Source of the DNA: Providencia sneebia DSM 19967
GTDB taxonomy: Bacteria > Pseudomonadota > Gammaproteobacteria > Enterobacterales > Enterobacteriaceae
Direction of reading: 5' to 3'
Assembly (NCBI RefSeq): GCF_000314895.2
Contig: NZ_CM001773.1
Coordinates: 2,684,855 to 2,748,854, forward strand
DNA: 64,000 nucleotides
This document shows, one piece after another, positions 40,121 to 52,507 of the stretch. The position numbers and the translations under genes are program-made. A model generated the notes under the pieces. That model saw only the letters and a program-made list of their open reading frames with translations. It did no database searches and had not been told where the DNA came from. How positions within the stretch are numbered: position 1 is the stretch's first letter; each line of letters begins with the position of its first letter.

Positions 40121-41641
40121 TTACAGCCTTAATGTTGTAAGTGAAGCAGTGTACAAGTTATGTAATGTTTCCATCGCGCCTGCTGAAGTATCCAGAACAG
40201 GTTGCGGATAAAAACCGATAATAACGAGTAAAACAGCTATAACCAGTAGCAAGCCAAATTCACGTGCTGTTAGCCCTTTCATTTCGCTGTCAGATTTCGG
40301 TGTACCATAATAAGTCTGTTGCATCATCCACAGTGCATAAATAGATGCAAACACAACACCAAAGACCATAATGCAAGTCACAAGCGTAAATTGGCTGAAG
40401 GTACCGAACAGGATCATGAACTCACCAATGAAGTTACCTGTTCCTGGCATACCTAACGTTGCTGCTGCGAAGAATAAAGATAGACCTGGTAACCATTTAA
40501 TACGTTTCCATAATCCACCCATCATTCGCATATCACGCGTACCCGTGCGCTCATATAGTTGCCCACTGATAATGATAAGTGCAGCACCTGACAAGCCGTT
40601 AGTAATCATTTGGATTACTGCGCCTTGGTACGCAAGAACAGAACTTGCATAGATAGCAACGGTAACAAACCCCATGTGCGACAAACTACTATAAGCGGCT
40701 AAGCGCTTGATATCAGTTTGTTTGAAGGCTAACCAAGCACCGTAGAAGATACTGATCACGCCAAGGGTCATCGCAACTGGTGTAAATTGAATAGAGGCTT
40801 CAGGGAACAGCGGCAATGTAAAACGTAGTAGACCATAAGCTGCTGTTTTAAGCATGATACCTGAAATATCAACCGAACCTGCTGTTGGTGATTGTTCTTG
40901 GGTATCAGCCATCCAACCATGGAAAGGTACTAATGGCATCTTAACAGCGAAGGCAATGAAGAATCCTAGCATCAGCATAAAGCCGACAGTGCTAGACATC
41001 TGCGTGCCAAGCAACGCATCATAGTCAAATGTCCACACATTCGTATCAGCGAAATGGACTAAAGCCAATCCGATAATTGACACCAGCATGATTAAACCGC
41101 TGGCTTGTGTGTAGATAAAAAACTTAGTCGCCGCATTGATATGTTTTCTGTTATCCGAGCCTTTGTGTCCCCAATTGGCAATCAGGAAGTACATAGGTAT
41201 CAGCATCATCTCCCAGAAAAAGAAGAATAAAAACAAATCAACCGCAGTGAAGATCCCCATCACACCTGCAATGATCCACAGTAGATTAAAGTGATAGGCG
41301 CCCTGGTTAGCTTGCTTTTCGCTCCATGAACTTAGGATAGAAAATGCCCCCATGATGGCAGTTAACACCACCATCAATAGAGATAAGCCATCAATAGCAA
41401 GATGGAAATTAATCCCCAGAGACGGGATCCACGGCATAAAGAATACAGATTGCCACTGTGGAACACCTTGTGGGTTGACAAGAGAATAATCTCCACCTAA
41501 CCACAACTGGATAGATAATATTAACGTTAATCCCATTGAAGCCAGCGCAATCCAACGAGGCGCGCGGTGGCTAAACCGGTCAGCCTGCCAACTTAGCAGG
41601 CCACCGATGAAGGGAATTAGTATTAGCCAAGGTAATAGCAT
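40121..41641 (-). CDS. nuoM: NADH-quinone oxidoreductase subunit M
   Basis: 506 residues (E. coli 509), antiporter-like subunit with about 14 helices. The essential glutamate/lysine regions are visible in FFFFWEMMLIPMYFLIANWG, KMPLVPFHGWMADTQEQSP and KQTDIKRLAAYSSLSHMGF. Forms a proton channel between NuoL and NuoN. 19 bases after nuoL. Confidence 0.97.
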   Translation of the reverse strand: MLLPWLILIPFIGGLLSWQADRFSHRAPRWIALASMGLTLILSIQLWLGGDYSLVNPQGVPQWQSVFFMPWIPSLGINFHLAIDGLSLLMVVLTAIMGAFSILSSWSEKQANQGAYHFNLLWIIAGVMGIFTAVDLFLFFFFWEMMLIPMYFLIANWGHKGSDNRKHINAATKFFIYTQASGLIMLVSIIGLALVHFADTNVWTFDYDALLGTQMSSTVGFMLMLGFFIAFAVKMPLVPFHGWMADTQEQSPTAGSVDISGIMLKTAAYGLLRFTLPLFPEASIQFTPVAMTLGVISIFYGAWLAFKQTDIKRLAAYSSLSHMGFVTVAIYASSVLAYQGAVIQMITNGLSGAALIIISGQLYERTGTRDMRMMGGLWKRIKWLPGLSLFFAAATLGMPGTGNFIGEFMILFGTFSQFTLVTCIMVFGVVFASIYALWMMQQTYYGTPKSDSEMKGLTAREFGLLLVIAVLLVIIGFYPQPVLDTSAGAMETLHNLYTASLTTLRL

Positions 41642-41660
41642 GGCGCAATGTGTCCCTTAA

Positions 41661-43523
41661 TTAAACCAAAAGCAGCAGAGCAAGAATCAGCACTGCACCC
41701 AGCCCCAATGAGGCAACGTACCAACGAATTTGACCATTTTCACTTACTGCCAGACCTTTATTTGCCCAACGAGATAGGCAAGCCGGAATATTCATGAGTG
41801 AATTAATTGGATCACTTTCTAGTAGCCATGCCACACCTTTGAAAGGTTTAACAAAGACTACATCATACAGCCAGTCGAAGCCCCAAGCATGATACCACCA
41901 TGTTGAGAAGAAACGACCTGGTAGGCTATTCGCAATCCCAGTCGCTATCGAACGTCTGAACAGATAGATAAATGTCACAATCAACAGGCCTATAACTGCT
42001 AGGCTACCTGACAGAATTTCTAACTGAATTTTGCCAGATTCATGCTCCAGTGGATTCACAGGGAATACACCTTCCAATGGCTGATGGATCATTGCACCAA
42101 TAAATGTTGCTAAGATAGCTAAAATGCCAAGTGGTACTGAGTGAGTGAAACCTTTAACCTTATGCGCTTTGATTTTCGCTTCACCATGAAACGCGATGAA
42201 AATCATACGGAAGGTATACATTGCCGTTAGCAATGCACCGATAAGTCCAGCCCAAAGTAACGCGGTTTGTCCATCAACTTCTGCTCCCCACAAAATGGCA
42301 TCTTTACTGTAGAAACCAGAAGTGAACAGAGGTAATGCAGCAAGTGCACTTCCGCCGATTAACATGACTGCGTAGACATAAGGGATTTGCTTACGTAATC
42401 CACCCATTTTGAAGATATTTTGTTCATGGTGGCAGGCAATAATGACAGAACCTGCTGATAAGAACAGTAACGCTTTAAAGAATGCGTGAGTCATCAAGTG
42501 GAAAATTGCTGCATCCCAAGCTTGAACACCTAACGCTAAGAACATGTAACCAATCTGACTCATTGTTGAATAAGCCAATACACGTTTAATATCAGTTTGA
42601 ACAAGTGCTGCGCAACCTGCAAATAGTAAGGTTACTCCACCAACGATACCCACCAGATGTAAAACTTCTGGTGCCATCAAGAACAACGCATGAGTTCGAG
42701 CAACAAGGTAAACCCCTGCTGTAACCATGGTTGCTGCGTGGATTAAAGCAGAAACAGGCGTTGGACCTGCCATCGCATCGGCTAACCATGTTTGAAGTGG
42801 TAACTGCGCTGATTTACCAACCGCACCACCTAAAATCATTAATGTTGCCCATGTGATTGCTGAACCACCTTCTGCCATTTTTTGCGGTGCGAGTACAGCC
42901 ATTTCACTGAAGTTCAATGTACCCAGCTCGTTCCACAGGATGAACATACCAATCGCGAGGAACACATCACCGATACGAGTGACAAAGAAAGCTTTCATCG
43001 CAGCTTTGCCGTTATCTGGATTGGTATAATAGAAACCAATCAACAGGTAACTGCACAGCCCTACCCCTTCCCAACCGAGATACATAAGCATCATGTTATC
43101 TGCGAGTACTAAAACAACCATGCTCGCGATAAACAAGTTGGTATAGGCAAAGAAACGTGAATAGCCTTCTTCACCACGCATATACCATGATGCATAAACG
43201 TGGATAAGGAAACCAACTCCAGTAACAACACTTAGCATTGTTAAAGAGAGGCCATCAAGGTGTAACGTGAATGGAATGGTAAAATTACCTACTGACATCC
43301 AAGTCCACAGCGGTTGGGTATAGACATAAGCTTCTGATGCATTTGCCATCAACGCTTTTTGTTCTAAGAAGCCGATGCCTGCATAAGCTGTCACAACCGC
43401 AGCTAAACCGACGGCAGCTATTCCAACGATTGCTGAAATATTTTCTGACCAACGACCGCGGGAAAATGCAAGAAGCACTGACCCGAGAAGTGGAAACAGA
43501 ATGGTTAAATAGAGTAAGTTCAT
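41661..43523 (-). CDS. nuoL: NADH-quinone oxidoreductase subunit L
   Basis: 620 residues (E. coli 613). The distal antiporter-like subunit: [20 protein letters not shown] carries the key glutamate, and [20 protein letters not shown] and [20 protein letters not shown] the lysine helices. The C-terminal extension (from about 490) provides the long lateral helix that clamps the membrane arm. Its start overlaps the nuoK stop by 4 bases (ATGA type), so translation is coupled. Confidence 0.97.
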   Translation of the reverse strand: MNLLYLTILFPLLGSVLLAFSRGRWSENISAIVGIAAVGLAAVVTAYAGIGFLEQKALMANASEAYVYTQPLWTWMSVGNFTIPFTLHLDGLSLTMLSVVTGVGFLIHVYASWYMRGEEGYSRFFAYTNLFIASMVVLVLADNMMLMYLGWEGVGLCSYLLIGFYYTNPDNGKAAMKAFFVTRIGDVFLAIGMFILWNELGTLNFSEMAVLAPQKMAEGGSAITWATLMILGGAVGKSAQLPLQTWLADAMAGPTPVSALIHAATMVTAGVYLVARTHALFLMAPEVLHLVGIVGGVTLLFAGCAALVQTDIKRVLAYSTMSQIGYMFLALGVQAWDAAIFHLMTHAFFKALLFLSAGSVIIACHHEQNIFKMGGLRKQIPYVYAVMLIGGSALAALPLFTSGFYSKDAILWGAEVDGQTALLWAGLIGALLTAMYTFRMIFIAFHGEAKIKAHKVKGFTHSVPLGILAILATFIGAMIHQPLEGVFPVNPLEHESGKIQLEILSGSLAVIGLLIVTFIYLFRRSIATGIANSLPGRFFSTWWYHAWGFDWLYDVVFVKPFKGVAWLLESDPINSLMNIPACLSRWANKGLAVSENGQIRWYVASLGLGAVLILALLLLV

Positions 43524-43822
43524 CCGCGCATCTCACTGACTTTATCAATATTCAGGTTCTGACGATGACGATGGAGTTGTAGTAACAACGCCAATCCAAT
43601 ACTCGCCTCCGCAGCAGCCAATGTAATCGCCAGAATGTACATTATCTGACCATCAGGCTGCCCCCAGAAACTCCCTGCAACGACAAAAGCAAGTGCAGTT
43701 GAGTTAATCATGATTTCCAGTCCGATCAACATGAAAAGCAAGTTACGGCGGATAACAAGACAGCTAAGTCCCATTACAAATAAAATTGCCGCTAAAATCA
43801 GACCGTGTTGAAGAGGTATCAT
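43520..43822 (-). CDS. nuoK: NADH-quinone oxidoreductase subunit K
   Basis: 100 residues, three membrane helices. The two buried glutamates of the proton path are in [10 protein letters not shown] and [12 protein letters not shown]. Overlaps nuoJ by one base and nuoL by four. Confidence 0.96.
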   Translation of the reverse strand: MIPLQHGLILAAILFVMGLSCLVIRRNLLFMLIGLEIMINSTALAFVVAGSFWGQPDGQIMYILAITLAAAEASIGLALLLQLHRHRQNLNIDKVSEMRG

Positions 43823-44361
43823 TATTGTTCCCCCGCTTTCGAGCCACTGATAACATCAGCGTCGGTGATATGACGGTCACGTCCAACATGGAATGCAACA
43901 ACCAGACCTGCCAGCAGCAATAAAGAGGCCAGCTCAACCGCAAGAACATATGGGCCAAACAGACTAATTGCCACTTCTTTTGCACTAATCACAGTTCCAG
44001 TAATACCTTCTTGGTATGAAAGGCTAACAATCCCGTAAATCAGAAGTGCTAATAGGACGATGGATAAAATCGCAGGCCCAATCCAATTCTTCGGTTTTAA
44101 CCATTCACGTTCTTGCTCTTGCACAGAACGCCCCAAGTTGAGCATCATGACGACGAAAACGAACAGCACCATGATAGCACCTGCATATACGATGATTTCT
44201 AATGCACCGGCAAAATAAGCACCCAGTGAGAAAAACACCATGGACAGAGCCAACAGCGAAACAACCAGATACAACAACGCATGTACCGGATTAGTATTGG
44301 TTATCACCCTCAAAGTTGCTAAAACAGCAACCAGACCGGCGATATAAAATGTAAATTCCAT
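43822..44361 (-). CDS. nuoJ: NADH-quinone oxidoreductase subunit J
   Basis: 179 residues (E. coli 184), five helices, with the conserved [20 protein letters not shown] helix (pi-bulge of helix 3, involved in coupling). Starts 12 bases after nuoI. The C-terminus is short and hydrophilic ([13 protein letters not shown]), overlapping nuoK by one base. Confidence 0.96.
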   Translation of the reverse strand: MEFTFYIAGLVAVLATLRVITNTNPVHALLYLVVSLLALSMVFFSLGAYFAGALEIIVYAGAIMVLFVFVVMMLNLGRSVQEQEREWLKPKNWIGPAILSIVLLALLIYGIVSLSYQEGITGTVISAKEVAISLFGPYVLAVELASLLLLAGLVVAFHVGRDRHITDADVISGSKAGEQ

Positions 44362-44373
44362 GAATATCGCTCC

Positions 44374-44916
44374 TTATGGCAACAGGCCTTTGACGTCAAT
44401 AGGTTTCGCTTCATTATCCGCTTCACCTTTGTCTTTACCTGCAATCGCCATACCCGATTTACGGTAAAAGTTATAATCAGGATATTTACCCGGACCTGAG
44501 ATTAATAAGTCATCTTTCTCGTAAACAAGATCTTGACGACGCCATTCACCCATTTCAAAGTCAGGTGTTAATTGGATTGCCGTTGTCGGACAAGCCTCTT
44601 CACACATACCGCAGAAAATGCAACGAGAGAAGTTAACGCGGAAAAATTCAGGATACCAACGTCCATCTTCGTGTTCTGCTTTTTGCAGTGAAATACAACC
44701 AACTGGACAAGCAACTGCACACAAGTTACATGCTACACAACGCTCTTCACCATCGGGATCACGCGTTAATACAATACGGCCGCGATAACGAGGTGGCAGG
44801 TATACTGGTTCTTCAGGATACATTTGCGTTTCACGTTTTTGGAACGCATGCAGCCCGACTAACCAAATACTGCGTACTTGAGTGCCGAAACCGACCAATA
44901 AATCTTTCAATGTCAT
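44374..44916 (-). CDS. nuoI: NADH-quinone oxidoreductase subunit I (2x 4Fe-4S)
   Basis: 180 residues, E. coli length. Two ferredoxin motifs: [12 protein letters not shown] and [12 protein letters not shown], binding clusters N6a and N6b that lead electrons towards NuoB. N-terminal amphipathic helix attaches it to the membrane arm. 14 bases after nuoH. Confidence 0.97.
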   Translation of the reverse strand: MTLKDLLVGFGTQVRSIWLVGLHAFQKRETQMYPEEPVYLPPRYRGRIVLTRDPDGEERCVACNLCAVACPVGCISLQKAEHEDGRWYPEFFRVNFSRCIFCGMCEEACPTTAIQLTPDFEMGEWRRQDLVYEKDDLLISGPGKYPDYNFYRKSGMAIAGKDKGEADNEAKPIDVKGLLP

Positions 44917-44930
44917 GGTTCAATCACCCC

Positions 44931-45911
44931 TTACTGAGCGTTATATAAAATCACTGCCGCAGTTCCCAGCAGATTAAGCAACGTGAGTGGCAAGCAAATT
45001 TTCCAGCCAAAGGACATCACTTGGTCATAACGTGGACGTGGTAAAGATGCACGGATCAAGATAAACATCATCATGAAAAAGGCAGTCTTAATTGCAAACC
45101 ACAGGAATGACGGCAGGAATGGTCCATGCCAACCACCAAAGAACAGCGTCACAATCAATGCAGAAACTGTCACAATACCGATGTATTCACCAACGAAGAA
45201 TAAACCGAATTTCATACCGGAATATTCGACATGATAACCGTCCGCAATCTCTTGCTCGGCTTCAGGTTGGTCAAATGGATGGCGGTGACATACTGCAACG
45301 CCCGCAATCGCAAAGGTAATAAAACCAAAGAATTGAGGGATGACGTTCCACATACCTTCTTGAGAGTTCACAATATCAATCAAGTTGAATGAACCCGCTT
45401 GAGCAACAACGCCCATTAAAGAAAGGCCTAAGAATACTTCGTAACTCACTGTCTGCGCAGATGCACGCATCGCACCAAGAAGTGAATATTTGTTGTTACT
45501 TGACCAGCCTGCGAATAACACGGCGTAAACCGCAAGACCTGCCATCATCAGGAAGAATAAGATCCCAATGTTCAAGTCCGCCACATACCAAGTTGGGCTA
45601 ACAGGAACAATTGCAAACGCGAGGAACAGTGAACAAAACGCAATCACTGGTGCTAGCGTAAAGATTTTCTTATCTGCAAATTTTGGTATCCAGTCTTCTT
45701 TGAACAGCATTTTGAACATATCGGCAATTAATTGCCCCATGCCAAATGGTCCAACGCGGTTAGGACCATAACGATTCTGGAACAAGCCGAGAATTCGACG
45801 TTCCCCCAGACTCATGTAGGCCCCACAGGTGACAACAACCAGTAGGATGACAATTGATTTAAGGATAGAAACTAAAATTTCCATCACTTCTGGAGATATC
45901 CAATCCATCAT
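44931..45911 (-). CDS. nuoH: NADH-quinone oxidoreductase subunit H
   Basis: 326 residues (E. coli 325), eight helices. The quinone-site signature [19 protein letters not shown] and the acidic loop [20 protein letters not shown] are intact. Part of the quinone chamber and E-channel. Overlaps nuoG by 4 bases. Confidence 0.97.
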   Translation of the reverse strand: MMDWISPEVMEILVSILKSIVILLVVVTCGAYMSLGERRILGLFQNRYGPNRVGPFGMGQLIADMFKMLFKEDWIPKFADKKIFTLAPVIAFCSLFLAFAIVPVSPTWYVADLNIGILFFLMMAGLAVYAVLFAGWSSNNKYSLLGAMRASAQTVSYEVFLGLSLMGVVAQAGSFNLIDIVNSQEGMWNVIPQFFGFITFAIAGVAVCHRHPFDQPEAEQEIADGYHVEYSGMKFGLFFVGEYIGIVTVSALIVTLFFGGWHGPFLPSFLWFAIKTAFFMMMFILIRASLPRPRYDQVMSFGWKICLPLTLLNLLGTAAVILYNAQ

Positions 45912-48631
45912 GCACCTCTCCGCAGATTATTGACTGATGCACCCGCCATTGCCGGCGCAATTCCTGGCATACCTAATGGCAGACCGATTTGGCCACAAGA
46001 CAGGTTTTTGCTAAGGCGAACTGGTAAATTAAAGACTTTACCGCCATAGCTAAACTCAGCTATTTCACCAACTGCAACGCCCAGTTTTTCTGCATCTTGC
46101 ATATTCAACATGACATAAGGCTCAGGCATGCGTTCTTGGATCACTTCTGCACGTTGAGACATTTCCTCACTACCAAAGAGGTGATAATAAGGCGCAACAA
46201 CCCATTGTGCTTCAGTCGCATGATAAGCGGATGGAATATCTGTAAAGTAATCCAATTGGTTATCATAGGAATCAAACAAACGAATACCTGGATCACCAAA
46301 TCTTAAATGTCCGCCGACTTCATTTTGGAATTTATTCCAAGCTTGTGGGGAGTTCCAACCTGGAGACCATGCAAATGGAATTTGCTGACGAGGTGCGGTT
46401 GGGCTGTTATTCCCTTCCATTGAGAAAGCAAACGGTGTATCAATATCTTGTGGTTGGCGTTGTTCATGAACATTAATGTTCGCCAACATAGCAGTACGAC
46501 CACTATAACGATTTGGCTCACGCGCTAATCGTTGACCACGGATACGGAAACTTGCTTTCGGCGCAGCATCAACAATACCAGCAAACTGAGGTAATTCAGC
46601 AACACAATCTGCAATGACATGGTCAAGTTGAGACCAATCAATATCACGATCTTGTGCTTCTGATTGCAGTGAATGCAACCAACGCCAGCTTTCATTCATA
46701 ATGATAGATTTATCGTAGAATGAAGGATCAAACACTTGGAAGAAACGTTGCGCACGACCTTCTTGGTTAACCAACGTACCGTCTGCTTCAGCAAAACTTG
46801 CTGCAGGCAATACCAGTGTTGCTTTATCCATAATTGCCGTGTGTTGATGATCCAGTACGATTAGCTGTTTTAATTTAGCTAATGCACCATCAACTGCCTC
46901 TACACTGCTGTGACGATAAAGATCGTTTTCCATCACAATCGCGGTGTCAGCTGCATTTTCCTGAATACGTAAAAATGCTTCATCCAGTGGCTGAGCTTGC
47001 ATCATAGCTAAACCGAAGCTATTGGCATGAGAAGCTAGGAAGGATAGCCCGACATCAGCGCCTTTTGCTTTTAGTGCAAAGGCAACGTTTGCCGCAGCTT
47101 CAATCATTGCGTCACTCGCAGAGTGAGTACCGCTGATAATCAATGGCTTTTTCGCACTAGACAGTGCTTGTGCAATAGTTTCCACTTTTGCTTTCAAATC
47201 AGCAGGTAAATCAGTGACTGCTGGTGCATCACCATTAATCATATTGGCAATAGCAAAACCGAAACGTGCTTGGTCAGCAACGGGAGCACGGTAATTAAAT
47301 GCTGCAATATCATCTAAACGAGTGTCATCGACATTCGTAATAAATAGTGGATATTTTGCATGTTGACCAATGTTCAAGATTGCCGCGATTTGCCAATCTG
47401 CCACTTTTTGGGCAGCCGCCATTTCACGCGCCTTGCCTTTTACCGCTTGGCGAACTGAAAGTGCCATGCGTGCACCAGTCTGAGTTAAATCTTCCCCCAG
47501 CACTAACACTGCATCATAACTTTCGACTTCACGTAAGTTTGGTGTATAAACACCACCATTTTGCAGAATAAAATTCATCAATTCGAGGCGGCGTTGCTCA
47601 TCAGCTGAAACACCTGAATAGAAGTTTTCTGCACCAACTAACGCGCGTAATGCATAGTTACTTTCAATACTTGCACGAGGTGAACCAATCCCAATCACTT
47701 TTTGTGCTTGATTGATAATTTGCGCACCACTTTGCATTGCTTCAATCGCAGAAATAACCTGTTGTACGCCATTTTGGGTTAAAAGTGGCTGGCGAGGTCT
47801 ATCTTTGCGGTTGACATAACCGTAACCAAAGCGACCACGGTCACACAGGAAATATTGGTTTACTGAGCCGTTAAAACGGTTTTCGATACGACGTAATTCG
47901 CCATAACGTTCACCTGGGCTAGTATTACAACCGATACTGCATTGTTGGCAGATACCCGGTGCAAATTGCATATCCCACTTACGGTTATAGCGTTCAGAAT
48001 GGGTTTTGTCTGTGAATACCCCAGTTGGACATACTTCAACTAAGTTACCAGAGAACTCACTTTCTAATGTGCCATCTTCAACACGACCGAAGTAGACATA
48101 GTTATGTGCACCATAAACACCCAAGTCAGTACCATCTGCGTAATCTTTGTAGTAACGCACACAACGATAACAGGCAATACAGCGGTTCATTTCATGGTTA
48201 ATGAAAGGCCCTAAATCCTGATTGATGTGAGTACGTTTCGTAAAGCGATATTTACGCATCGTGTGACCTGTCATCACCGTCATATCTTGTAAATGGCAGT
48301 TACCACCTTCCTCACAGACTGGGCAGTCGTGGGGATGGTTTGTCATCAACCATTCAACAACACTTTCACGGAATTTTTTGGCTTCTTCATCATCAATAGA
48401 GATGTAAGTACCTTCCGTTGCCGGTGTCATACAGGACATAACGAGACGACCGCGGGTGTCATCCGCGTTTTGATACTGCTTAACCGCACACTGGCGGCAA
48501 GCGCCAACGCTTCCCAGCGCCGGATGCCAGCAAAAATAAGGAATATCTAGCCCCAGAGAAAGGCAGGCTTGTAACAGGTTTTCAGACCCGTTTACATCAT
48601 ATTCTTTGCCGTCTACATATATTGTAGCCAT
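45908..48631 (-). CDS. nuoG: NADH-quinone oxidoreductase subunit G
   Basis: 907 residues from the ATG at 48631 ([20 protein letters not shown]), aligned with E. coli NuoG; two earlier ATGs exist (48640, which lies only 1-2 bases behind GGGAAGC, and 48661). N-terminal 2Fe-2S domain ([15 protein letters not shown]), the C3H cluster site ([16 protein letters not shown]), two 4Fe-4S motifs ([10 protein letters not shown]), the extra N7 cluster motif CQQCSIGCN, and a molybdopterin-oxidoreductase-like body without cofactor. Peripheral-arm electron wire. 100 bases separate it from nuoF. Confidence 0.96.
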   Translation of the reverse strand: MATIYVDGKEYDVNGSENLLQACLSLGLDIPYFCWHPALGSVGACRQCAVKQYQNADDTRGRLVMSCMTPATEGTYISIDDEEAKKFRESVVEWLMTNHPHDCPVCEEGGNCHLQDMTVMTGHTMRKYRFTKRTHINQDLGPFINHEMNRCIACYRCVRYYKDYADGTDLGVYGAHNYVYFGRVEDGTLESEFSGNLVEVCPTGVFTDKTHSERYNRKWDMQFAPGICQQCSIGCNTSPGERYGELRRIENRFNGSVNQYFLCDRGRFGYGYVNRKDRPRQPLLTQNGVQQVISAIEAMQSGAQIINQAQKVIGIGSPRASIESNYALRALVGAENFYSGVSADEQRRLELMNFILQNGGVYTPNLREVESYDAVLVLGEDLTQTGARMALSVRQAVKGKAREMAAAQKVADWQIAAILNIGQHAKYPLFITNVDDTRLDDIAAFNYRAPVADQARFGFAIANMINGDAPAVTDLPADLKAKVETIAQALSSAKKPLIISGTHSASDAMIEAAANVAFALKAKGADVGLSFLASHANSFGLAMMQAQPLDEAFLRIQENAADTAIVMENDLYRHSSVEAVDGALAKLKQLIVLDHQHTAIMDKATLVLPAASFAEADGTLVNQEGRAQRFFQVFDPSFYDKSIIMNESWRWLHSLQSEAQDRDIDWSQLDHVIADCVAELPQFAGIVDAAPKASFRIRGQRLAREPNRYSGRTAMLANINVHEQRQPQDIDTPFAFSMEGNNSPTAPRQQIPFAWSPGWNSPQAWNKFQNEVGGHLRFGDPGIRLFDSYDNQLDYFTDIPSAYHATEAQWVVAPYYHLFGSEEMSQRAEVIQERMPEPYVMLNMQDAEKLGVAVGEIAEFSYGGKVFNLPVRLSKNLSCGQIGLPLGMPGIAPAMAGASVNNLRRGA

Positions 48632-48731
48632 AGTCAGCATGCTTCCCAAAGGCCCGCTCAAGAGCAGGCGTTAATCAAAAATACGTTCTTCGTGAAAAAT
48701 TTATTTTTACGGTTGCTCAATCGTAAAAATA

Positions 48732-50093
48732 TTACCAACGCTGTTTCAGCAAGTTCGGCTGAATACCAGCAATTTGGACGATATTACGCAGATCTTTTTG
48801 TGTAATACCGGCTTCAAATTCTTCACGGAAATATTTGATGGCGCTCTGTAATGGCTCGACCGCACCAGGTGCGTGAGCGCAGAAGGTTTTACCTGGGCCA
48901 AGGAAACGGCACAGTTGTTCAAGCGTTTCAATATCGCCTTCTTGACCTTCACCTTTTTCCAGAGCTTGTAAAATTTTAAGGCTCCAAGGCAAACCATCAC
49001 GGCAAGGTGTACACCAACCACAAGATTCACGCGCAAAGAATGTTTCAAGGTTACGAACCAAAGAAACCATGTTGATTTCATTATCAACAGCCATTGCTAA
49101 CGCAGTACCTAGTCGGCTACCTGCTTTCCCGATAGATTCAAAATCCATTGGTAAATCAAGATGATCACCCGTTAGGAAGTCAGTACCTGCTCCGCCCGGC
49201 TGCCATGCTTTAAGTGTTAAACCATCTCGCATACCGCCCGCATAATCTTCTAATACTTCACGAGCAGTTGTACCAAACGGTAATTCCCACAGACCTGGAT
49301 TTTTGACGCGGCCAGAGAAGCCCATTAGCTTAGTTCCAGCATCTTTACTTTTGCCTGCGCTCAAATTGATATACCACTGGTCACCATGCTCAATGATGGC
49401 TGGCACGTTACAGATAGTTTCAACGTTATTGACACAAGTTGGTTTACCCCATGCGCCTGATGTTGCAGGGAATGGTGGTTTTGAACGCGGGTTAGCACGA
49501 CGGCCTTCGAGGGAGTTAATTAATGCGGTTTCTTCACCACAAATATAACGACCTGCACCGGTATGGACAAAGAGTTCAAAGTCAAAACCTGACCCTAAAA
49601 TATTTTTACCGAGCAGACCTGCTGCTTTAGCTTCTTCGATGGCGCGACGCAAGTTTTTAGCTGCTTGGACATATTCGCCACGTAAGAAAATATAACCACG
49701 GTACGCTTTCAGTGCATAAGCGCCAATGATCATACCTTCAACTAATAGATGTGGAAGTTGTTCCATCAGAAGACGGTCTTTATAAGTACCGGGTTCCATT
49801 TCATCGGCATTACATAGAAAGTAACGCAGATTCATGTTTTCATCTTTTGGCATCAGGCTCCATTTCAAGCCTGTGGAGAATCCCGCACCGCCTCGACCTT
49901 TCAGTCCAGCATCTTTAACGAGACCAACAACTTCGTCAGGTGCCATGCCTTGTAGTGCACGTTCAACACCTTTATATCCGTTTTTGCTGCGATACTCATC
50001 CAACCATACAGGCTGGTGGTCATCACGCAGACGCCAAGTCAGTGGATGTGTCTCAGCAGTTCGGATGACTTGTTTTACTGAGGAGTTTGTCAT
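48732..50093 (-). CDS. nuoF: NADH-quinone oxidoreductase subunit F
   Basis: 453 residues (E. coli 445; N-terminus a little longer). NADH site [19 protein letters not shown] site [14 protein letters not shown], and the N3 4Fe-4S motif [12 protein letters not shown] are present. It oxidises NADH and passes electrons to FMN. Overlaps the nuoE stop by 4 bases. Confidence 0.97.
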   Translation of the reverse strand: MTNSSVKQVIRTAETHPLTWRLRDDHQPVWLDEYRSKNGYKGVERALQGMAPDEVVGLVKDAGLKGRGGAGFSTGLKWSLMPKDENMNLRYFLCNADEMEPGTYKDRLLMEQLPHLLVEGMIIGAYALKAYRGYIFLRGEYVQAAKNLRRAIEEAKAAGLLGKNILGSGFDFELFVHTGAGRYICGEETALINSLEGRRANPRSKPPFPATSGAWGKPTCVNNVETICNVPAIIEHGDQWYINLSAGKSKDAGTKLMGFSGRVKNPGLWELPFGTTAREVLEDYAGGMRDGLTLKAWQPGGAGTDFLTGDHLDLPMDFESIGKAGSRLGTALAMAVDNEINMVSLVRNLETFFARESCGWCTPCRDGLPWSLKILQALEKGEGQEGDIETLEQLCRFLGPGKTFCAHAPGAVEPLQSAIKYFREEFEAGITQKDLRNIVQIAGIQPNLLKQRW

Positions 50094-50635
50094 GGATACT
50101 GCTCCAATAACGTTTTAACATCTTCAGGTTTTACATAACAGTGAAGATCTTCATCAATCATCATTGATGGGCCTTTATCACAGTTACCTAAACAACAAGT
50201 TGGCAGCAATGTAAAACGACCATCTTGTGTTGTTTGACCTGGGCGGATATTGAGTTGATTAATAATCTCAGCTTCCACACCTTGGTAACCTGTAATATGA
50301 CAAACCACACTGTCGCAATAGCGAATAATGTGACGACCTACAGGTTGACGGAAAATCTGGCTATAGAATGTCGCCACACCTTCAACATCACTCGCTGGGA
50401 TGCCGAGTACTTCCGCAATAGCGTAAATAGCACCATCTTCAACCCAACCACGATTTTTTTGCACAATCTTTAGTGCTTCAATTGAAGCAGCTCGCGCATC
50501 TTCATAGTGATGTTTTTCGCCTTCAATTTCAGCACGCTCAGCTTCAGTTAATGTGAAACCATTAAACGCCTGCAATTCAGGTTCAAACGTATTAACACCA
50601 TCAAGACTGGCCTGCTTATTATGTTCATTATGCAT
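50090..50635 (-). CDS. nuoE: NADH-quinone oxidoreductase subunit E
   Basis: 181 residues (E. coli 166; extra residues at the N-terminus). 2Fe-2S N1a ligands in CDSVVCH and [29 protein letters not shown] is the family core. It starts 2 bases after the nuoCD stop. Confidence 0.96.
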   Translation of the reverse strand: MHNEHNKQASLDGVNTFEPELQAFNGFTLTEAERAEIEGEKHHYEDARAASIEALKIVQKNRGWVEDGAIYAIAEVLGIPASDVEGVATFYSQIFRQPVGRHIIRYCDSVVCHITGYQGVEAEIINQLNIRPGQTTQDGRFTLLPTCCLGNCDKGPSMMIDEDLHCYVKPEDVKTLLEQYP

Positions 50636-50637
50636 GA

Positions 50638-52436
50638 TTAGCGATCCACATCCGACATTACGAAATCGATACTACCCAGATAAACAATCAAGTCAGAAAC
50701 TAAGCTACCACTAATGACCGAAGGTATTTGCTGTAAGTGCGCATAACTTGGCGTACGAATACGTGTACGGTAGCTCATTGTGCTGCCATCACTGGTCAAG
50801 TAGTAACTGTTAATTCCCTTGGTTGCTTCAACCATCTGGAATGATTCATTTGCAGGCATGATAGGACCCCAAGACACTTGCAAGAAGTGGTTGATTAGGG
50901 TTTCAATGTCCTGCAACGTCCGTTCTTTTGGTGGCGGAGTTGTCAAAGGATGATCTGCTTTGAATGGTCCTTCTGGCATATTCTTCAAGCATTGCTCAAG
51001 AATACGAATACTCTGGCGTAGCTCTTCCACTTTAACCATCACACGGCTATAACAGTCACCGTTATGTGCGATAGGAATATCAAATTCAAAGTTTTCGTAA
51101 CCAGAATAAGGGCGCCATTTACGAATATCGAAATCAACACCCGTTGCGCGTAGACCACCACCTGTCACACCCCAAGCAAAAGCTTCTTCTTTAGTATAAG
51201 AAGCCACACCGATTGAACGGCCTTTTAGGATGGTGTTTTTAAGTGCAGTCGTTACATAAGAATCTAAACGTTTTGGCAACCAATCTAATAGTTCGCGCAG
51301 CAGTTTGTCCCAACCACGAGGCAAGTCATGCGCAACACCACCAATCCGGAACCAAGCTGGGTGCATACGGAAACCAGTAATCGCTTCAATCAAGTTGTAA
51401 ACTTTTTGGCGATCCGTAAACGCAAAGAAGACTGGAGTCATCGCCCCAACGTCCTGAATATAAGTACTGATATATAACAGGTGGCTGTTGATGCGGAACA
51501 GTTCTGAAAGCATGACGCGGATTGTTTTAACGCGATCAGGCACTTCAATGCCAGCCAGTTTTTCTACTGCTAAAATATATGGCATTTCATTGACACAGCC
51601 ACCGAGGTATTCAATACGGTCGGTATAAGGAATATAGCTATGCCATGATTGACGCTCACCCATTTTTTCAGCACCACGATGGTGGTAGCCGATATCAGGT
51701 ACGCAGTTGACGATTTCTTCACCATCAAGTTGTAACACAATACGGAACGCACCGTGTGACGATGGATGGTTAGGTCCTAAGTTTAGGAACATGAAATCTT
51801 CGTTTTCGTTCCCGCGCGACATGCCCCACTCTTCAGGTTTGAAGGTTAGCGCTTCCATTTCTAGATCTTGTTTTTGCTTGGTTAGCTCAAACGGATCGAA
51901 TTCGGTAGCACGTGCTGGGTAGTCTTTACGCAGTGGGTGACCTTTCCAGTTTGGTGACATAAGTAGGCGACGTAAATTCGGATGACCTTGGAAGGTTATC
52001 CCGAACATATCCCATACTTCACGCTCATACCAATTGGCATTTGGAAATAAAGAAACCACCGATGGCACGTTGAGGTCTTTTTCGTTTAAAGCGACCTTCA
52101 ACATAATATCGCGGTTACGGTCAATTGAGATGAGGTGATAAAACACACAAAAATCTGCTTCTGGCAAACCTTGTGTATGTATTCTCTGACGCTCATCAAC
52201 CCCATGTAAGTCAAATAACATGACATAAGGTTTTGGCAGTTTTTCAAAAAGTCTACGACTTCCAGTAACTGTTCGCGTCTTACCCATATAACCGGCATGC
52301 CGGTACGGGTTGCTTGAACAGAAAAGGCATCCGGGCCAAATTGGTTGCGCAGTTCCAAGAGTACAGGGTCATTAAGATGATCCTGAGTCTGCCACTCCGG
52401 CTGAGTACTCGCTTGCGCTATCTGATCTGTCATCAT
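50638..52436 (-). pseudogene. nuoC: NADH-quinone oxidoreductase subunit C/D fusion, frameshifted
   Basis: The fused NuoCD protein is split over two frames. The first (from 52436) reads [21 protein letters not shown]...[13 protein letters not shown] and then leaves the frame; the second continues [19 protein letters not shown] through the NuoD part ([38 protein letters not shown]) to the C-terminal DFVMSDVDR at 50638. The break is at a coding-strand run of five As (52240-52244); six As give FLKKLPKPY and 599 residues, as in E. coli (about 600). NuoD shapes the quinone site, so a true frameshift near residue 60 should abolish complex I. 71 bases downstream of nuoB. Confidence 0.92.
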
Positions 52437-52507
52437 TCTTCACCATAACGCTTGATCAGGTTTATTATGATCGCAACATTGCTCTGTTACGCTGTATGGC
52501 TCTAAGC

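Noticed and set aside
42592..43582. Several 65-87 codon ORFs in nuoL/nuoK antisense or alternative frames
   Set aside because: All overlap well-conserved complex I genes, without translation signals.
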